Shown: piece after piece, positions 33,437 to 42,526 of the stretch
Numbering within the stretch: the stretch's first letter is position 1
Layout of the letters: every line of letters begins with the position of its first letter
Assembly (NCBI GenBank): GCA_031555315.1
Contig: JAVBUO010000024.1
Coordinates: forward strand, 1 to 64,000
Source of the DNA: JAVBJV01 sp031555315
GTDB taxonomy: Bacteria > Pseudomonadota > Alphaproteobacteria > Acetobacterales > Acetobacteraceae
Direction of reading: 5' to 3'
Length of the DNA stretch: 64,000 nt
Made by a program: the position numbers and the translations under genes
Notes under the pieces: model-generated
Told to the model about the DNA's origin: nothing
Database searches by the model: none
The model's input: the letters and a program-made list of their open reading frames with translations, nothing else

Positions 33437-34834
33437 TCAGCGTGGATCGATCGGACTCGGCGGCGTGCCACCGGCTTCGATCGCTTCTCCCGCCCCCAGA
33501 CACAGATCTTCGCGATAACGCCCGGCGACGACCTGCACACCGACCGGCGCATCGCCCACCATGCCGGTCGCCACCGTCAACCCCGGCAGGCCCAGCAGCG
33601 GCAGCCCCACCTGCGGCAGTTGCGCTTCCAGGATACGCTTGAAAACCTCGGTGCCTTTCTGGTCTTCGCCGGCGACGAACGGAAGTTCGCCACAGACCGG
33701 CATCAGCACCACCGGCCAGTTTTCCAGAAACAGCGACCATTCGCGGAGCAGCGTCGCGCGCTTCGCCAGCCCGGTCGCGAAACCGCGCAGATCGGGCACC
33801 GGCCACAGCCCGTCCATCGCCGCCAGCACCGCATTGGCCGCCGGATCATTCTCGCGCCGGGCAGCTTCGGCGAAACTGCCGTACGGATCGCCGATCCATA
33901 ACATCGCCTGTAACTGCGCGGCCTCGCGCAGCGACGGGATCGGCACTTCCTCGACCACCCAGCCAGCACACTCCAGCCGCTGCGCGGCATCACGCAACGC
34001 GGCCTCGACCTCGGGCACCACCACCATGCCGTCCGGGCGCACGCACAGCGCCACGCGCTTTGGCGCCGGCGGCCCGTGCAACGGGACCGGCACATGCCAG
34101 ACATCGCGCGGATCAGGAGCCGACATCGCCACCAGCGACAGGCGGACATCCTCGATCGTGCGCGCGATCGGGCCGGCCACCGCCATCAGTTGCGCGCCGA
34201 TCGCCCGTTCCGCGCCGCTTTCGTTATGTGACGGAATCCGCCCCAGAGTCGGCCGCAGGCCATGCACACCGCACGCGTAGGCGGGATAACGCACCGACCC
34301 GCCGATATCGGTTCCATGGCCGACCGCACCGATCCCCGCCGCCACCGCCGCCGCCGCGCCGCCCGAAGACCCGCCCGGCGTCAGCGCGCGGTTATGCGGG
34401 TTATAGGTGGTGCCGTGTAACTGATTGTCGGTGAACCAGCGCAGTGAAAACGCCGGCGTGTTGGTGCGCCCGACCAGAATCGCCCCCGCCTTGCGCAGGT
34501 TGGCGACCACAGGGTTGTCGGTCGTGGCGACCAGATCCTTCTGGAGGCGCAAGCCGTTGGTGGTTGCGTACCCTTGCTGGTCGGCAATCACCTTGGTGGT
34601 GACGGGCACCCCGGCCAGCACCCCCGGGTCTTCGCCCTGCGCGATCCGCGCATCGATCCGTGCCGCCTGCGCCAGCACATCGTCCGGACGGTGCTCGACG
34701 ATCGCGTTAATCGCCGGATTCACCTGTTCCAGACGCTGCAGGACGGATCTCGCGACGTCCGTCGCCGAGATCCGTTTCCGTTTGACCAGCCAGGCGGTTT
34801 CCGAAGCACTCAACCGCCAGAGCTGGCCCGCCAT
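33437..34834 (-). CDS. Amidase (amidase-signature family)
   Basis: The 465-residue product carries the Ser-cisSer-Lys signature. The Lys is in VPVTTKVIADQQG. The glycine/serine-rich core is PGGSSGGAAAAVAAGIGAVG followed by GTDIGGSVRYPA with the nucleophilic Ser. The family hydrolyses linear amides to acid plus ammonia. Its start overlaps the stop of the acyl-CoA dehydrogenase gene (TGATG), so it is the last gene of the acyl-CoA operon. It may release the carboxylic acid that the upstream enzymes activate and oxidise. GatA is excluded by the absence of GatB/GatC. Confidence 0.9.
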   Translation of the reverse strand: MAGQLWRLSASETAWLVKRKRISATDVARSVLQRLEQVNPAINAIVEHRPDDVLAQAARIDARIAQGEDPGVLAGVPVTTKVIADQQGYATTNGLRLQKDLVATTDNPVVANLRKAGAILVGRTNTPAFSLRWFTDNQLHGTTYNPHNRALTPGGSSGGAAAAVAAGIGAVGHGTDIGGSVRYPAYACGVHGLRPTLGRIPSHNESGAERAIGAQLMAVAGPIARTIEDVRLSLVAMSAPDPRDVWHVPVPLHGPPAPKRVALCVRPDGMVVVPEVEAALRDAAQRLECAGWVVEEVPIPSLREAAQLQAMLWIGDPYGSFAEAARRENDPAANAVLAAMDGLWPVPDLRGFATGLAKRATLLREWSLFLENWPVVLMPVCGELPFVAGEDQKGTEVFKRILEAQLPQVGLPLLGLPGLTVATGMVGDAPVGVQVVAGRYREDLCLGAGEAIEAGGTPPSPIDPR

Positions 34835-36006
34835 CAGGGCAGCCCCAGCACGTTCTTGGCGATGATGCCGCGCTGGATCTCGCTCGACCCGCCATAGATC
34901 GTGGTCGGGCGCGCGTTGATGAACAGGCCGGCCGGATGCAGTTCGCGGTTGCCTTCCATCGGGTCCAGCAGACCGGCGTTCTCGCCCGAGATCGCCAGCA
35001 TTTCCTCGGTGATGCGCTGGAAGAGTTCGGTCTGGAACACCTTCAGCATCGACACATCGGGGCCGAGCTGTTCGCCACGCTTGAGCTGCGCGACGAAACG
35101 TTCGTACAGCGCCGTCAGATCGGCCAGATCCAGCCGCAGATGCGCGTAACGGTCCTGGAAGTCCACCTCGTCCCAGACGCCCATGCGTTCCGCCAGCTGC
35201 TTCAGGCGCGACAGCGCGAAGGCCGACATCTTGGGCGAGCCGATATAGATGCGCTCGAACCCGAGCTGGGCCTTCGCCATCGTCCAGCCCTTGTTCACCG
35301 CACCGACCAGATACTTCTTCGGCACGCGCACGTTGTCGAAGAACACTTCGCAGAATTCGTCGTGCATATCGAGGTTGATGATCGGGCGCACGGTGATGCC
35401 CGGCGTGTCCATCGGCACCAGCAGGAACGAGATGCCTTCCTGCTTCTTCGCCGTCTTGTCGGTGCGGACCAGCATGTAGATCCAGTTCGCATCGTTGGCC
35501 AGCGTGGTCCAGATCTTCTGACCGTTGACTACGTAATCATCCCCGTCGAGCACCGCCTCGGTGCGCAGGCTGGCAAGGTCGGAGCCCGAGTTCGGTTCCG
35601 AATAACCCTGACACCAGACATGCTCGCCCGACAGGATGCCAGGCAGGAAGAAGTCCTTCTGGAACTGCGAGCCATGATTGATCAGCAGCGGGCCGACCAT
35701 CACCACGCCGTGGTCGTTGGTGCGCGCGCAGCCGTGGCGCTCGAATTCCTCGATCATGATGATCTGCTTGCTCGGCGACAGTCCCATCCCGCCGTATTCG
35801 CGCGGCCAGCCGGCACACAGCCAGCCGGCCTTCGCCAGCATCAGATACCAGACATTGTTTTCCGACCAGTGCAGGCGCTTGGGCGGGTTGCGCAGTTCAG
35901 GCGGATAGTTGGTTTCAACAAACCGGCGGACGACCGCGCGGAAAGCATCGTCATCCAGCGCATCCAGTTCGGCCACAGGCGGAATGCCGTGCATGTCCAT
36001 GATCAT
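34834..36006 (-). CDS. Acyl-CoA dehydrogenase, alpha-type subunit
   Basis: The 390-residue product has the FadE-like flavoprotein fold: YSEPNSGSDLASLRTEA (FAD/substrate loop), GQKIWTTLANDANWIYMLVRT and a C-terminal TIYGGSSEIQRGIIAKNVLG. It oxidises an acyl-CoA to the 2-enoyl-CoA and passes electrons to ETF. Its start overlaps the enoyl-CoA hydratase stop (ATGA). A second, shorter acyl-CoA dehydrogenase is encoded one gene upstream. Paired unequal subunits of this kind form heterotetramers in steroid and aromatic side-chain catabolism, so a mixed complex is possible. Confidence 0.92.
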   Translation of the reverse strand: MIMDMHGIPPVAELDALDDDAFRAVVRRFVETNYPPELRNPPKRLHWSENNVWYLMLAKAGWLCAGWPREYGGMGLSPSKQIIMIEEFERHGCARTNDHGVVMVGPLLINHGSQFQKDFFLPGILSGEHVWCQGYSEPNSGSDLASLRTEAVLDGDDYVVNGQKIWTTLANDANWIYMLVRTDKTAKKQEGISFLLVPMDTPGITVRPIINLDMHDEFCEVFFDNVRVPKKYLVGAVNKGWTMAKAQLGFERIYIGSPKMSAFALSRLKQLAERMGVWDEVDFQDRYAHLRLDLADLTALYERFVAQLKRGEQLGPDVSMLKVFQTELFQRITEEMLAISGENAGLLDPMEGNRELHPAGLFINARPTTIYGGSSEIQRGIIAKNVLGLP

Positions 36007-36758
36007 ACCCCCGTAAATTTCGGCTTGCGCTTGCCCAGGAAGGCGGCCTTGCCTTCCTGATGGTCAGCGCTCGTAAACAACGACGTCTGGAAATCGCGTT
36101 CCAGCGCCAGCGCGTCGTCCAACCCGCGCGCCATGTATTCCTTGGTCAGCGCGACCGGCAGCGGCGCCATCTCGGCGAACAGCGCGGCGCGCTTCTTCGC
36201 CTCGTCCAGCGCGGTGCCTTCCGCCACCACGTGATCGACCAGCCCGATGCGCAGCGCCTCGCCGGCGTCGAACTGCTCGCCGTACAGCAGGATCTGCTTC
36301 GCCCGTCCATAGCCGACACGCAGCGGCAGCAGGTGCGGCAGGCCGAGGTCCGACATCAGCCCGATCTTGCCGAACCCGGTCATGAACTTCGCCGCGGCCG
36401 ACGACACGATGGTGTCGCAGCACAGCGCCAGCGATATGCCGGCGCCGACGCACCAGCCCTCGACCGCTGCCACGATCGGCTTCGGCGAATGCATCAGCGC
36501 CTTGACCAGATCGTGGGTCTTGCGGAACCGCGCCCGCCCGCTGGCCAGGTCGGTGATGTCCATGCCCGAGATATCGCCCCCCGCGCTGAACACGCCGCCC
36601 GCCCCGGTGATCACCACCGCGCGCACCGCGGGATCGCTCTCGATCCGGTTCATCGCCTCGGTGAGCGCGATGCGGAGCGGCATCGCCAGCGCGTTGCGGC
36701 GTTCCGGATAATCCAGGGTCAGGATGGCGGTCGCGCCGTCGCGTTCTTCGCGCAGCAT
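36003..36758 (-). CDS. Enoyl-CoA hydratase/isomerase
   Basis: The product has 251 residues from the ATG at 36,758 (the longer open frame is a shadow of the neighbouring gene). Crotonase motifs: PERRNALAMPLRIALTEAMNRIE, GVFSAGGDISGMD and VEGWCVGAGISLALCCDTIV. The catalytic-Glu position near FGKIGLMSDLGLPHLLP reads differently from classical hydratases (Asp and Leu rather than Glu pairs), so an isomerase or hydrolase reaction is possible. It overlaps the second acyl-CoA dehydrogenase stop by one base and the first dehydrogenase start by four, so the three are tightly coupled. Confidence 0.88.
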   Translation of the reverse strand: MLREERDGATAILTLDYPERRNALAMPLRIALTEAMNRIESDPAVRAVVITGAGGVFSAGGDISGMDITDLASGRARFRKTHDLVKALMHSPKPIVAAVEGWCVGAGISLALCCDTIVSSAAAKFMTGFGKIGLMSDLGLPHLLPLRVGYGRAKQILLYGEQFDAGEALRIGLVDHVVAEGTALDEAKKRAALFAEMAPLPVALTKEYMARGLDDALALERDFQTSLFTSADHQEGKAAFLGKRKPKFTGV

Positions 36759-37828
36759 CAATCTTCCTCCACGGCCAGCGCCATGAAGCGTCGGCGATGC
36801 AGCGTGGCCGCGCCATACTGGTTGGCCAGCGTCATCACCTTGCGCGGATAAAGGCCGATATCGGCCTCGTCGGTATAGCCGATCCCGCCATGGATCTGAA
36901 TCGCCTGGCGTGTCACCAGCATCGACGCATCCACCGCGCGCGCCTTGGCGCGCGACACTGCGGCCTTGCGGGCATCGCCCGCCAGCCCGGCATCCAGCGC
37001 CGCCGCGGCCTTCTCGAGGCTGGCACGGGCCAGCGAGATCTGCACGAACAGATCCGTGGCGCGATGCTGCAGCGCCTGGAACGAACCGATCGGCTTGCCG
37101 AACTGCTGACGGGTCTTCATGTATTCGAGGGTGATCTCGAAGGCGCGCGCCATCACCCCCAGCAGATAGGCGGCATTGGCCAGCGCCGCTTCGTCCAGCG
37201 CCGCATCCAGCGCCGCCTGGGCGTCCTTCGCCACCACCTCGCAGGAGGCGTTCTCGAAGGTCAGCGTGCCGAAGGTGCCGCCGTCCTGCGTGCGTTCGAT
37301 CTTGATCGCGGCGTTCTTCGCCTCGACCAGCGCCAGCGCGATCTTGCCGTCCAGCTTCGCCGAGACCAGGAACGCATCGGCCCCGCCGGCGAACGGCACG
37401 AACATCTTGCCGCCCGTCAGCTTGCCGTTGGCGATCACCGTGCTGCACTCGCCAGCATCCAGCACATTGGCGCGTTCCTGCCAGGCCGGCAGCACGACGC
37501 GCGACCCGTCGACCACCGAAGCCGGGTCCGCCAGCAATTGCGCCGCCATCGACACCTGGATCAGCGGTTCGGGCACCAGCCCGGCGCCCAGTTCTTCGAG
37601 CAACGCACAGAATTCCGACAGCCCCAGTCCGGACCCGCCGCGTTCCTCCGGAACGCGCAGGCCGGTCCAGCCCAGCTCGGCCATCTCGCGCAGAACCGCA
37701 CGGTCGAAACCGGGATCGGCAAAGCGCAGGGCACGCACCCGCTTGAGTTCTCCGCCGCGCGGCGCCACCGCCGCCGCGGATTCGCGGATCATCCGCAGGC
37801 TCTCTGAACGATCTTCTGCTGCACTCAT
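36758..37828 (-). CDS. Acyl-CoA dehydrogenase, short beta-type subunit
   Basis: The 356-residue product has acyl-CoA dehydrogenase architecture: an N-terminal helical domain (LREMAELGWTGLRVPEERGGSGLGLSEF), a middle beta domain that is more degenerate (VLPAWQERANVLDAGECS instead of the usual T-E-P-x-x-G-S-D loop), and a C-terminal QIHGGIGYTDEADIGLYPRK. The loss of the standard FAD loop fits the beta subunits of heteromeric dehydrogenases. It begins 10 bases after the CoA-transferase B gene. The substrate is unknown. Confidence 0.88.
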   Translation of the reverse strand: MSAAEDRSESLRMIRESAAAVAPRGGELKRVRALRFADPGFDRAVLREMAELGWTGLRVPEERGGSGLGLSEFCALLEELGAGLVPEPLIQVSMAAQLLADPASVVDGSRVVLPAWQERANVLDAGECSTVIANGKLTGGKMFVPFAGGADAFLVSAKLDGKIALALVEAKNAAIKIERTQDGGTFGTLTFENASCEVVAKDAQAALDAALDEAALANAAYLLGVMARAFEITLEYMKTRQQFGKPIGSFQALQHRATDLFVQISLARASLEKAAAALDAGLAGDARKAAVSRAKARAVDASMLVTRQAIQIHGGIGYTDEADIGLYPRKVMTLANQYGAATLHRRRFMALAVEED

Positions 37829-37838
37829 CTTCTTTCCC

Positions 37839-38495
37839 TCAACCCGGCAGGTACAGTTTCGCAGCGGTCTTCGCCTGAAGCGCCTCGAAGCTCAGGCCCG
37901 GGATCATGTCCCGCACCACGAAACCGCGCTTTTCGACATCGATCACCGCAAGATTGGTATAAACACGCGACACCACGCCCAGCGCCGTCAGCGGATACGA
38001 ACAGCGTTCGACCAGCTTCGGCCGCCCTTCCTTCGTGGTGTGCTCCATCGCCACCCACAGGCGCTTGGCGCCCGCGGCCAGATCCATCGCGCCGCCGACC
38101 GCGGGCGCCTTGTCGGCCCCGCCGGTCGACCAGTTGGCGATGTCGCCGTTCTGCGCCACCTCGAACGCGCCGAGCACGCACAGGTCGATGTGCCCGCCGC
38201 GGATCAGCGCGAAACTGTCGGCGTGATGCACGAAGCTGCCGCCCGGTTTCAACGTAATGTACGCCTTCGACGCATTGATCAGCCAGGGCTGGATCGCATC
38301 CGGCGCCGGCGCGGGGCCGACCCCGATCACCCCGTTCTCGGACTGGAAGATCACCTCGCGGTCGGCGACGTGATCGGCCACCATGGTGGGGATCCCGATC
38401 CCCAGATTCACGCACCATCCCTCGGGGATGTCGGCCGCGATCCGGGCGGCGATCTGCGCGCGGGACAGAGGTTTTTCAGCCGTTGCAACATCCAT
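37839..38495 (-). CDS. 3-oxoacid CoA-transferase, subunit B
   Basis: The product has 218 residues from the ATG at 38,495, preceded by AAGGAGCACG. The family I CoA-transferase B motif FQSENGVIGVGP contains the catalytic Glu that forms the acyl-CoA thioester intermediate. GIPTMVADHV and YPLTALGVVSRVYTNLAVIDV are also typical. With subunit A it moves CoA from succinyl-CoA (or another donor) to a 3-oxoacid. It is 11 bases downstream of subunit A. The longer frame extending to 38,774 overlaps subunit A and is not real. Confidence 0.93.
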   Translation of the reverse strand: MDVATAEKPLSRAQIAARIAADIPEGWCVNLGIGIPTMVADHVADREVIFQSENGVIGVGPAPAPDAIQPWLINASKAYITLKPGGSFVHHADSFALIRGGHIDLCVLGAFEVAQNGDIANWSTGGADKAPAVGGAMDLAAGAKRLWVAMEHTTKEGRPKLVERCSYPLTALGVVSRVYTNLAVIDVEKRGFVVRDMIPGLSFEALQAKTAAKLYLPG

Positions 38496-38506
38496 CGTCG
38501 TGCTCC

Positions 38507-39202
38507 TTACGCCGCTTTCGGTTCGACCGCCGGATCGCCATAGGGCACATGCACCACCCGGTTCACGAAAACCCCCGGCGTGACGATGTGTTCGGGCGAC
38601 AGTTCCCCCAGCTGCCTGATGTGCTGCGCCTGCACGAGGGTCAGCTTGGCGGCCATCGCCATCACCGGGTTGAAGTTCCGCGCCGATTCCCGGTAGGTCA
38701 GGTTCCCCCAGCGATCGGCCTCCCACGCCTCGATCAGGGCGACATCGGCGTACAGCGCATGTTCCAGCACGCACAGGCGGCCATCGATCTCGCGCTGTTC
38801 CTTGCCTTCGGCCAGTTGCGTTCCCGCCCCGGTCGGCGTGTAGAAAGCCGGAATACCCGCGCCGGCGGCGCGCATGCGTTCGGCCATCGTGCCCTGCGGC
38901 ACGATCTCCAGCTCCAGCCGGCCGGCATTGTAGAGTTCTTCGAACACCACCGACCCGGCGCTGCGCGGATACGAACAGATCACCCGGCGCACCCGGCCCA
39001 GATCCATCAGCTTCGCCAGCCCGTGGCGGCCGACGCCGGCGTTGTTGCTGACCACCGTCAGGTCCTTCGCGCCCTGTTCGATCAGCCCCTCGATCAGGGC
39101 GTTGGGGGTGCCGACATGGCCGAAACCGCCGATCAGCACGATGGAGCCGTCGCGAACCCCTTCCATCGCTTCGGCAATAGTACGGACAATCTTGTCAATC
39201 AT
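38507..39202 (-). CDS. 3-oxoacid CoA-transferase, subunit A
   Basis: The 231-residue product has the subunit A pattern: IVLIGGFGHVGTPNALIEGL, LTVVSNNAGVGRHGLAKLM, LELEIVPQGTMAERMRAAGAGIPAFYTPTG and AKVALIEAWEADRWGNL-like text (DVALIEAWEADRWGNLTY). It forms the CoA-transferase with subunit B downstream. It is the first gene after a 129-base gap from the MaoC gene. That gap contains a strong hairpin, so a new transcript may start or an internal processing site may lie there. Confidence 0.93.
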   Translation of the reverse strand: MIDKIVRTIAEAMEGVRDGSIVLIGGFGHVGTPNALIEGLIEQGAKDLTVVSNNAGVGRHGLAKLMDLGRVRRVICSYPRSAGSVVFEELYNAGRLELEIVPQGTMAERMRAAGAGIPAFYTPTGAGTQLAEGKEQREIDGRLCVLEHALYADVALIEAWEADRWGNLTYRESARNFNPVMAMAAKLTLVQAQHIRQLGELSPEHIVTPGVFVNRVVHVPYGDPAVEPKAA

Positions 39203-39285
39203 GCAGCACAGGCTTTCCGTTGTGGTGAAGGACCAATGGCGTGAAGGGCTAGGGGTAGAACCGTGACAGGACGCAGACCAGCGAA

Positions 39286-39323
39286 GCGTTCGCTATGCGC
39301 ACAAAATTGCGCATAGCGAACGC
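39286..39323. terminator. Perfect 16-base hairpin between MaoC and CoA-transferase genes
   Basis: GCGTTCGCTATGCGCA (39,286-39,301) and its exact complement (39,308-39,323) enclose a 6-base loop. It starts 9 bases downstream of the MaoC stop codon on the minus strand. It has no T-run, so it could be a terminator of weak type, an mRNA-stabilising stem or an inverted operator. Confidence 0.5.
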
Positions 39324-39331
39324 CTCCGCAC

Positions 39332-40183
39332 TCAGGCAAACACCGCCTTACCGTTGTTGACCACCACGATATCGCGTTCGGCGACCTTGGCGCGGAAAGC
39401 GCCCTCGGCCTTCCAGACTTCGGTGACGATGGTCTCGCCCGGGAACACCGGCGAGGAAAAGCGGCCGTCCATCGCCTTCATCCTGGCGGGATCGTACCCG
39501 CCCAGCGCCTTGACCAGGGCGTGGCACACCACGCCGTAGGTGCACAGCCCGTGCAGGATCGGGCGCGGGAACCCGGCCTTCGCGGCGACGCCCGGGTCGA
39601 TGTGCAGCGGGTTGTAGTCGCCGCTCAGCCGGTAAAAGACCGCCTGCTCCGGCCGCGTGGTCAGCGACACCACGGCATCCGGCGCGCGTTCGGGAATCGC
39701 GTGCACCGGCTTGGCCGGGCAGCCCGGCCCGCCGATCCCGCCATTGCCGCGCATGAACGTCGTGCTGGTGGTGGTGGCGATCAGATCGCCGGTTTTCGCG
39801 TCGATCACGTCGCGGTCGCTGTAGAGCAGCGCGCCCTTGCCCTCGCCCTTGTCGATGATGCCGGTCACCCGCGACTTGCCGATCAACTCGCCTTCCACCG
39901 GCAGCGGCTTGTGCAGTACGATCCCCTGTTCGCCGTGCACCACCTTCACGTAATCGACGCCGGTGTCCGGGTGCGCCAGCCAGGTGCCGGGATAACCCAG
40001 CACCACCGCCATCGACGGCATCGCCAGCAGGTTCTTTTCATACACGAAGCGCAACTGCCCTTCGTCCATCGGGTCCTGCCCCAGGCCGATCGAGGCGGCA
40101 TAGAGCATGGTGTCACGGCGGGTCAGGGTCTGGCGGATTTCCGGAATCGGATAGGCCATCAGCTTTTCATAGGTAGCGGTCAT
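39332..40183 (-). CDS. MaoC-family enoyl-CoA hydratase (double hot-dog)
   Basis: The 283-residue product has two hot-dog domains. The second carries the R-hydratase motif YRLSGDYNPLHIDPGVAAKAGF with the Asp-His pair, then ILHGLCTYGV. This layout resembles the hydratase part of peroxisomal multifunctional enzyme 2. It would hydrate a 2-enoyl-CoA to the (3R)-hydroxyacyl-CoA. It starts in one-base overlap with the upstream acyl-CoA synthetase gene (TAATG). Together with the crotonase-type hydratase this gives two hydration activities in the cluster. Confidence 0.9.
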   Translation of the reverse strand: MTATYEKLMAYPIPEIRQTLTRRDTMLYAASIGLGQDPMDEGQLRFVYEKNLLAMPSMAVVLGYPGTWLAHPDTGVDYVKVVHGEQGIVLHKPLPVEGELIGKSRVTGIIDKGEGKGALLYSDRDVIDAKTGDLIATTTSTTFMRGNGGIGGPGCPAKPVHAIPERAPDAVVSLTTRPEQAVFYRLSGDYNPLHIDPGVAAKAGFPRPILHGLCTYGVVCHALVKALGGYDPARMKAMDGRFSSPVFPGETIVTEVWKAEGAFRAKVAERDIVVVNNGKAVFA

Positions 40184-42309
40184 TATACGCTGGCTCCAAT
40201 TTCAATCACGGCATCGACGGCGAAAACGCCCTCGCCGGCATTCATCACGAAGATGGGGTTGATGTCGATCGAGGCGACCTCGGGGTGTGAAAGCGCGAAC
40301 ACCGACAGCCGCGCCAGCGCCTCGGCCAGCGCCTTGACGTCGGCTTTCGGGCGGCCGCGCGCGCCGTCCAGCAGCGGGAACCCGCGCAGTGAACGGATCA
40401 TCGCCTCGGCCTCGGCCGCGCCGAACGGGCAGCGGCGGAACGAAACGTCCTTGAGGATCTCGACGAACACGCCGCCCAGCCCGACCATCGCCACCGGCCC
40501 GAACACCGGATCGCGATGAATGCCCAGAATGCATTCCACGCCGCCGGACAGCTGCTTGGCGACCAGCACGCCCTCGATGCGGGCCTTGGGTGCGTGCTTC
40601 GCGGCGCGCTCCATCAGCGTGGCGAAACCGGCACGGATCGCCGCCTCGCCCACCACGTCGAGCAGCACGCCGCCGATCTCGGACTTGTGCAGGATATCCG
40701 GCGAGAGGATCTTCATCACCACCTTGCCGCCCATCAGCGAGGCGGCGATCACCGCCTCGTCGGCCGTCGCGCAGGCCTGTTCGGGGGCCGCCGGAATCCC
40801 CGCCTGAACCAGGATCCGCTTGGCCTCGGCCTCGCTCGGCGAACTGGTCGGCAGCGCGATGCGCTTCGGCGTGGACGGGATCGACGGTGCCGGCGCGGCG
40901 AACGCGGCGCCATAGTGTCCCATCGCCGCCAGCGCGATCGTGGCGCGCGACGGATCCTCGTAACACAGGAATCCGTCGGCCTCGTATTCGGCGCACTGTT
41001 CTTTCGAGGCGATCACCGACAGCGCATAGAGCCGGTCGGGATGCGCGTTACGGACCAGCCGCAACTGTTCGCGCAGTTTCGGCGCCATCTCGGGCGAGCC
41101 GCCGACCTGGGTGAAGAACGCCAGAACCGACGAATAACCACCCTCCTCGACCATCGACAGGCCGAACTTGCCGACCAGAGACATGTCGTTCACCGCCTGC
41201 GCGGTGCAGTCCACCGGATTGCGCGGGCTGGAAAACGACACCAGTTCCTTCAGCTTGTGCTGCGCAGCTTCCGGCATTTCCGGCATCGGCAGATCCAGCG
41301 TTTCCGCCATGTCGCTGACCAGCACGCCCGCCCCGCCGGACACCGTCAGCATGCCCAGCGTGTTGTTGACCGGGTAGATGCGCCGCGTCGCCGCATAGGC
41401 GATGTCGAGCATTTCCTCCGTGGTGCGGGCCCGCTGCACGCCGAATTCGGCGAACACCGCTTCCGTCACCGCATCGTCGCCGGCGATCGACGCGGTGTGC
41501 GACTTCGCCGCCGACGCGCCCAGTTGCGATTTGCCGACCTTCATCATCACCACCGGCTTGTGCGCCGCACGTGCCGCTTCCAGCGCGGTGATCAGGCTCT
41601 TGGCCTCGCGCACGCCCTCGCAATAGGCGGCGATCACCTCGGTCTGCGGGTTCTCCACCATCCAGCCGATCGCATCGCCGATCGTCACGTCGCCTTCGTT
41701 GCCGGTGGTCACCACCAGCGGCACGCCGAGGCCGCGGTTGCGCGACACCGAAAACAGATGCGTGCCGTACGCGCCCGACTGGCTGGCGATGCCGATATTG
41801 CCCGGCTTCGGCCAGCCGTTCTGGAACGCCGACGTAAAGATCGGATAGAAATTGATGTTGGCGTTCACTGCCCCCAGACAGTTCGGCCCCAGCAGGCGCA
41901 TGCCGTACTGGCGCGCGATGTCGAGCATGCGGTCCTGCGCGACGACGCCGTCGCCGCCCACTTCGGCGAAGCCTGCCGTGAACACGATTGCAGCGCGCGT
42001 GCCGCGCTTGCCCAGCGCCTCCACAGCGTCGATCGCCGCGGCACCCGGCACGGCGACGATGCCGACATCGGGCACCTCGGGCAGGTCGGCCACCGATGGA
42101 TACGCCTGCAGCCCCTGCACACTCGCCCGGTTCGGGTTCACCGGCATCAGTTTCCCCTGAAACTGGCGCTCCAGCATATAAGCGATCGGCCGCCCGCCGA
42201 TACGGGTCTTGTCATCCGACGCCCCGATCACCGCAACCGAACGCGGCGCCAGCATCGGCGTCAGAGAAGAAAAACGGTTACCCGCCGCAATTCCAGCATC
42301 AGCCGGCAT
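40183..42309 (-). CDS. NDP-forming acyl-CoA synthetase (acetate-CoA ligase family)
   Basis: The 708-residue fused protein has a CoA-binding domain (PRSVAVIGASDDKTRIGGRPIAYML), a succinyl-CoA-ligase-like domain with the phospho-His segment AKSHTASIAGDDAV, and a C-terminal ATP-grasp domain (KVVMKILSPDILHKSEIGGV). It reversibly forms acyl-CoA from acid, CoA and ATP with ADP and phosphate. It probably activates the acid that the downstream dehydrogenases and hydratases use. It heads the minus-strand catabolic run. No regulator gene is adjacent. Confidence 0.92.
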   Translation of the reverse strand: MPADAGIAAGNRFSSLTPMLAPRSVAVIGASDDKTRIGGRPIAYMLERQFQGKLMPVNPNRASVQGLQAYPSVADLPEVPDVGIVAVPGAAAIDAVEALGKRGTRAAIVFTAGFAEVGGDGVVAQDRMLDIARQYGMRLLGPNCLGAVNANINFYPIFTSAFQNGWPKPGNIGIASQSGAYGTHLFSVSRNRGLGVPLVVTTGNEGDVTIGDAIGWMVENPQTEVIAAYCEGVREAKSLITALEAARAAHKPVVMMKVGKSQLGASAAKSHTASIAGDDAVTEAVFAEFGVQRARTTEEMLDIAYAATRRIYPVNNTLGMLTVSGGAGVLVSDMAETLDLPMPEMPEAAQHKLKELVSFSSPRNPVDCTAQAVNDMSLVGKFGLSMVEEGGYSSVLAFFTQVGGSPEMAPKLREQLRLVRNAHPDRLYALSVIASKEQCAEYEADGFLCYEDPSRATIALAAMGHYGAAFAAPAPSIPSTPKRIALPTSSPSEAEAKRILVQAGIPAAPEQACATADEAVIAASLMGGKVVMKILSPDILHKSEIGGVLLDVVGEAAIRAGFATLMERAAKHAPKARIEGVLVAKQLSGGVECILGIHRDPVFGPVAMVGLGGVFVEILKDVSFRRCPFGAAEAEAMIRSLRGFPLLDGARGRPKADVKALAEALARLSVFALSHPEVASIDINPIFVMNAGEGVFAVDAVIEIGASV

Positions 42310-42467
42310 GTCTGATTATTCCCCCTTTATTCCGGCGCCTGTTTGGATGTTCCAATCGCCGGGATACTCTTAAGAGCAATGATGCATACCATCGCTCTTG
42401 GGTAGAACCATGCGCCGCCACCGTCACGGGATCAAGAGACCCCCCGCGCGTGATCACTCCCAAAATG

Positions 42468-42492
42468 CGAAAAGCCCCGAAGGGGCTTTTCG
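42468..42492. terminator. Bidirectional terminator between SLT and acyl-CoA synthetase genes
   Basis: CGAAAAGCCCC / GGGGCTTTTCG form an 11-base perfect stem with a GAA loop and A/T runs on both sides. It lies downstream of the SLT-SPOR gene on the minus strand. The rest of the 217-base gap contains no gene. Confidence 0.85.
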
Positions 42493-42526
42493 AAACGTTG
42501 CCGATACGCTGAAAGCGGTGTGCCGT

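Noticed and set aside
39286..39323. The 16-base inverted repeat as the start of a CRISPR array
   Set aside because: There is a single copy with a 6-base loop and no repeated unit or spacers.
40516..42315. A 599-codon open frame on the plus strand
   Set aside because: It is the antisense shadow of the acyl-CoA synthetase gene and is dominated by Arg, His and Gln from GC-rich codons.
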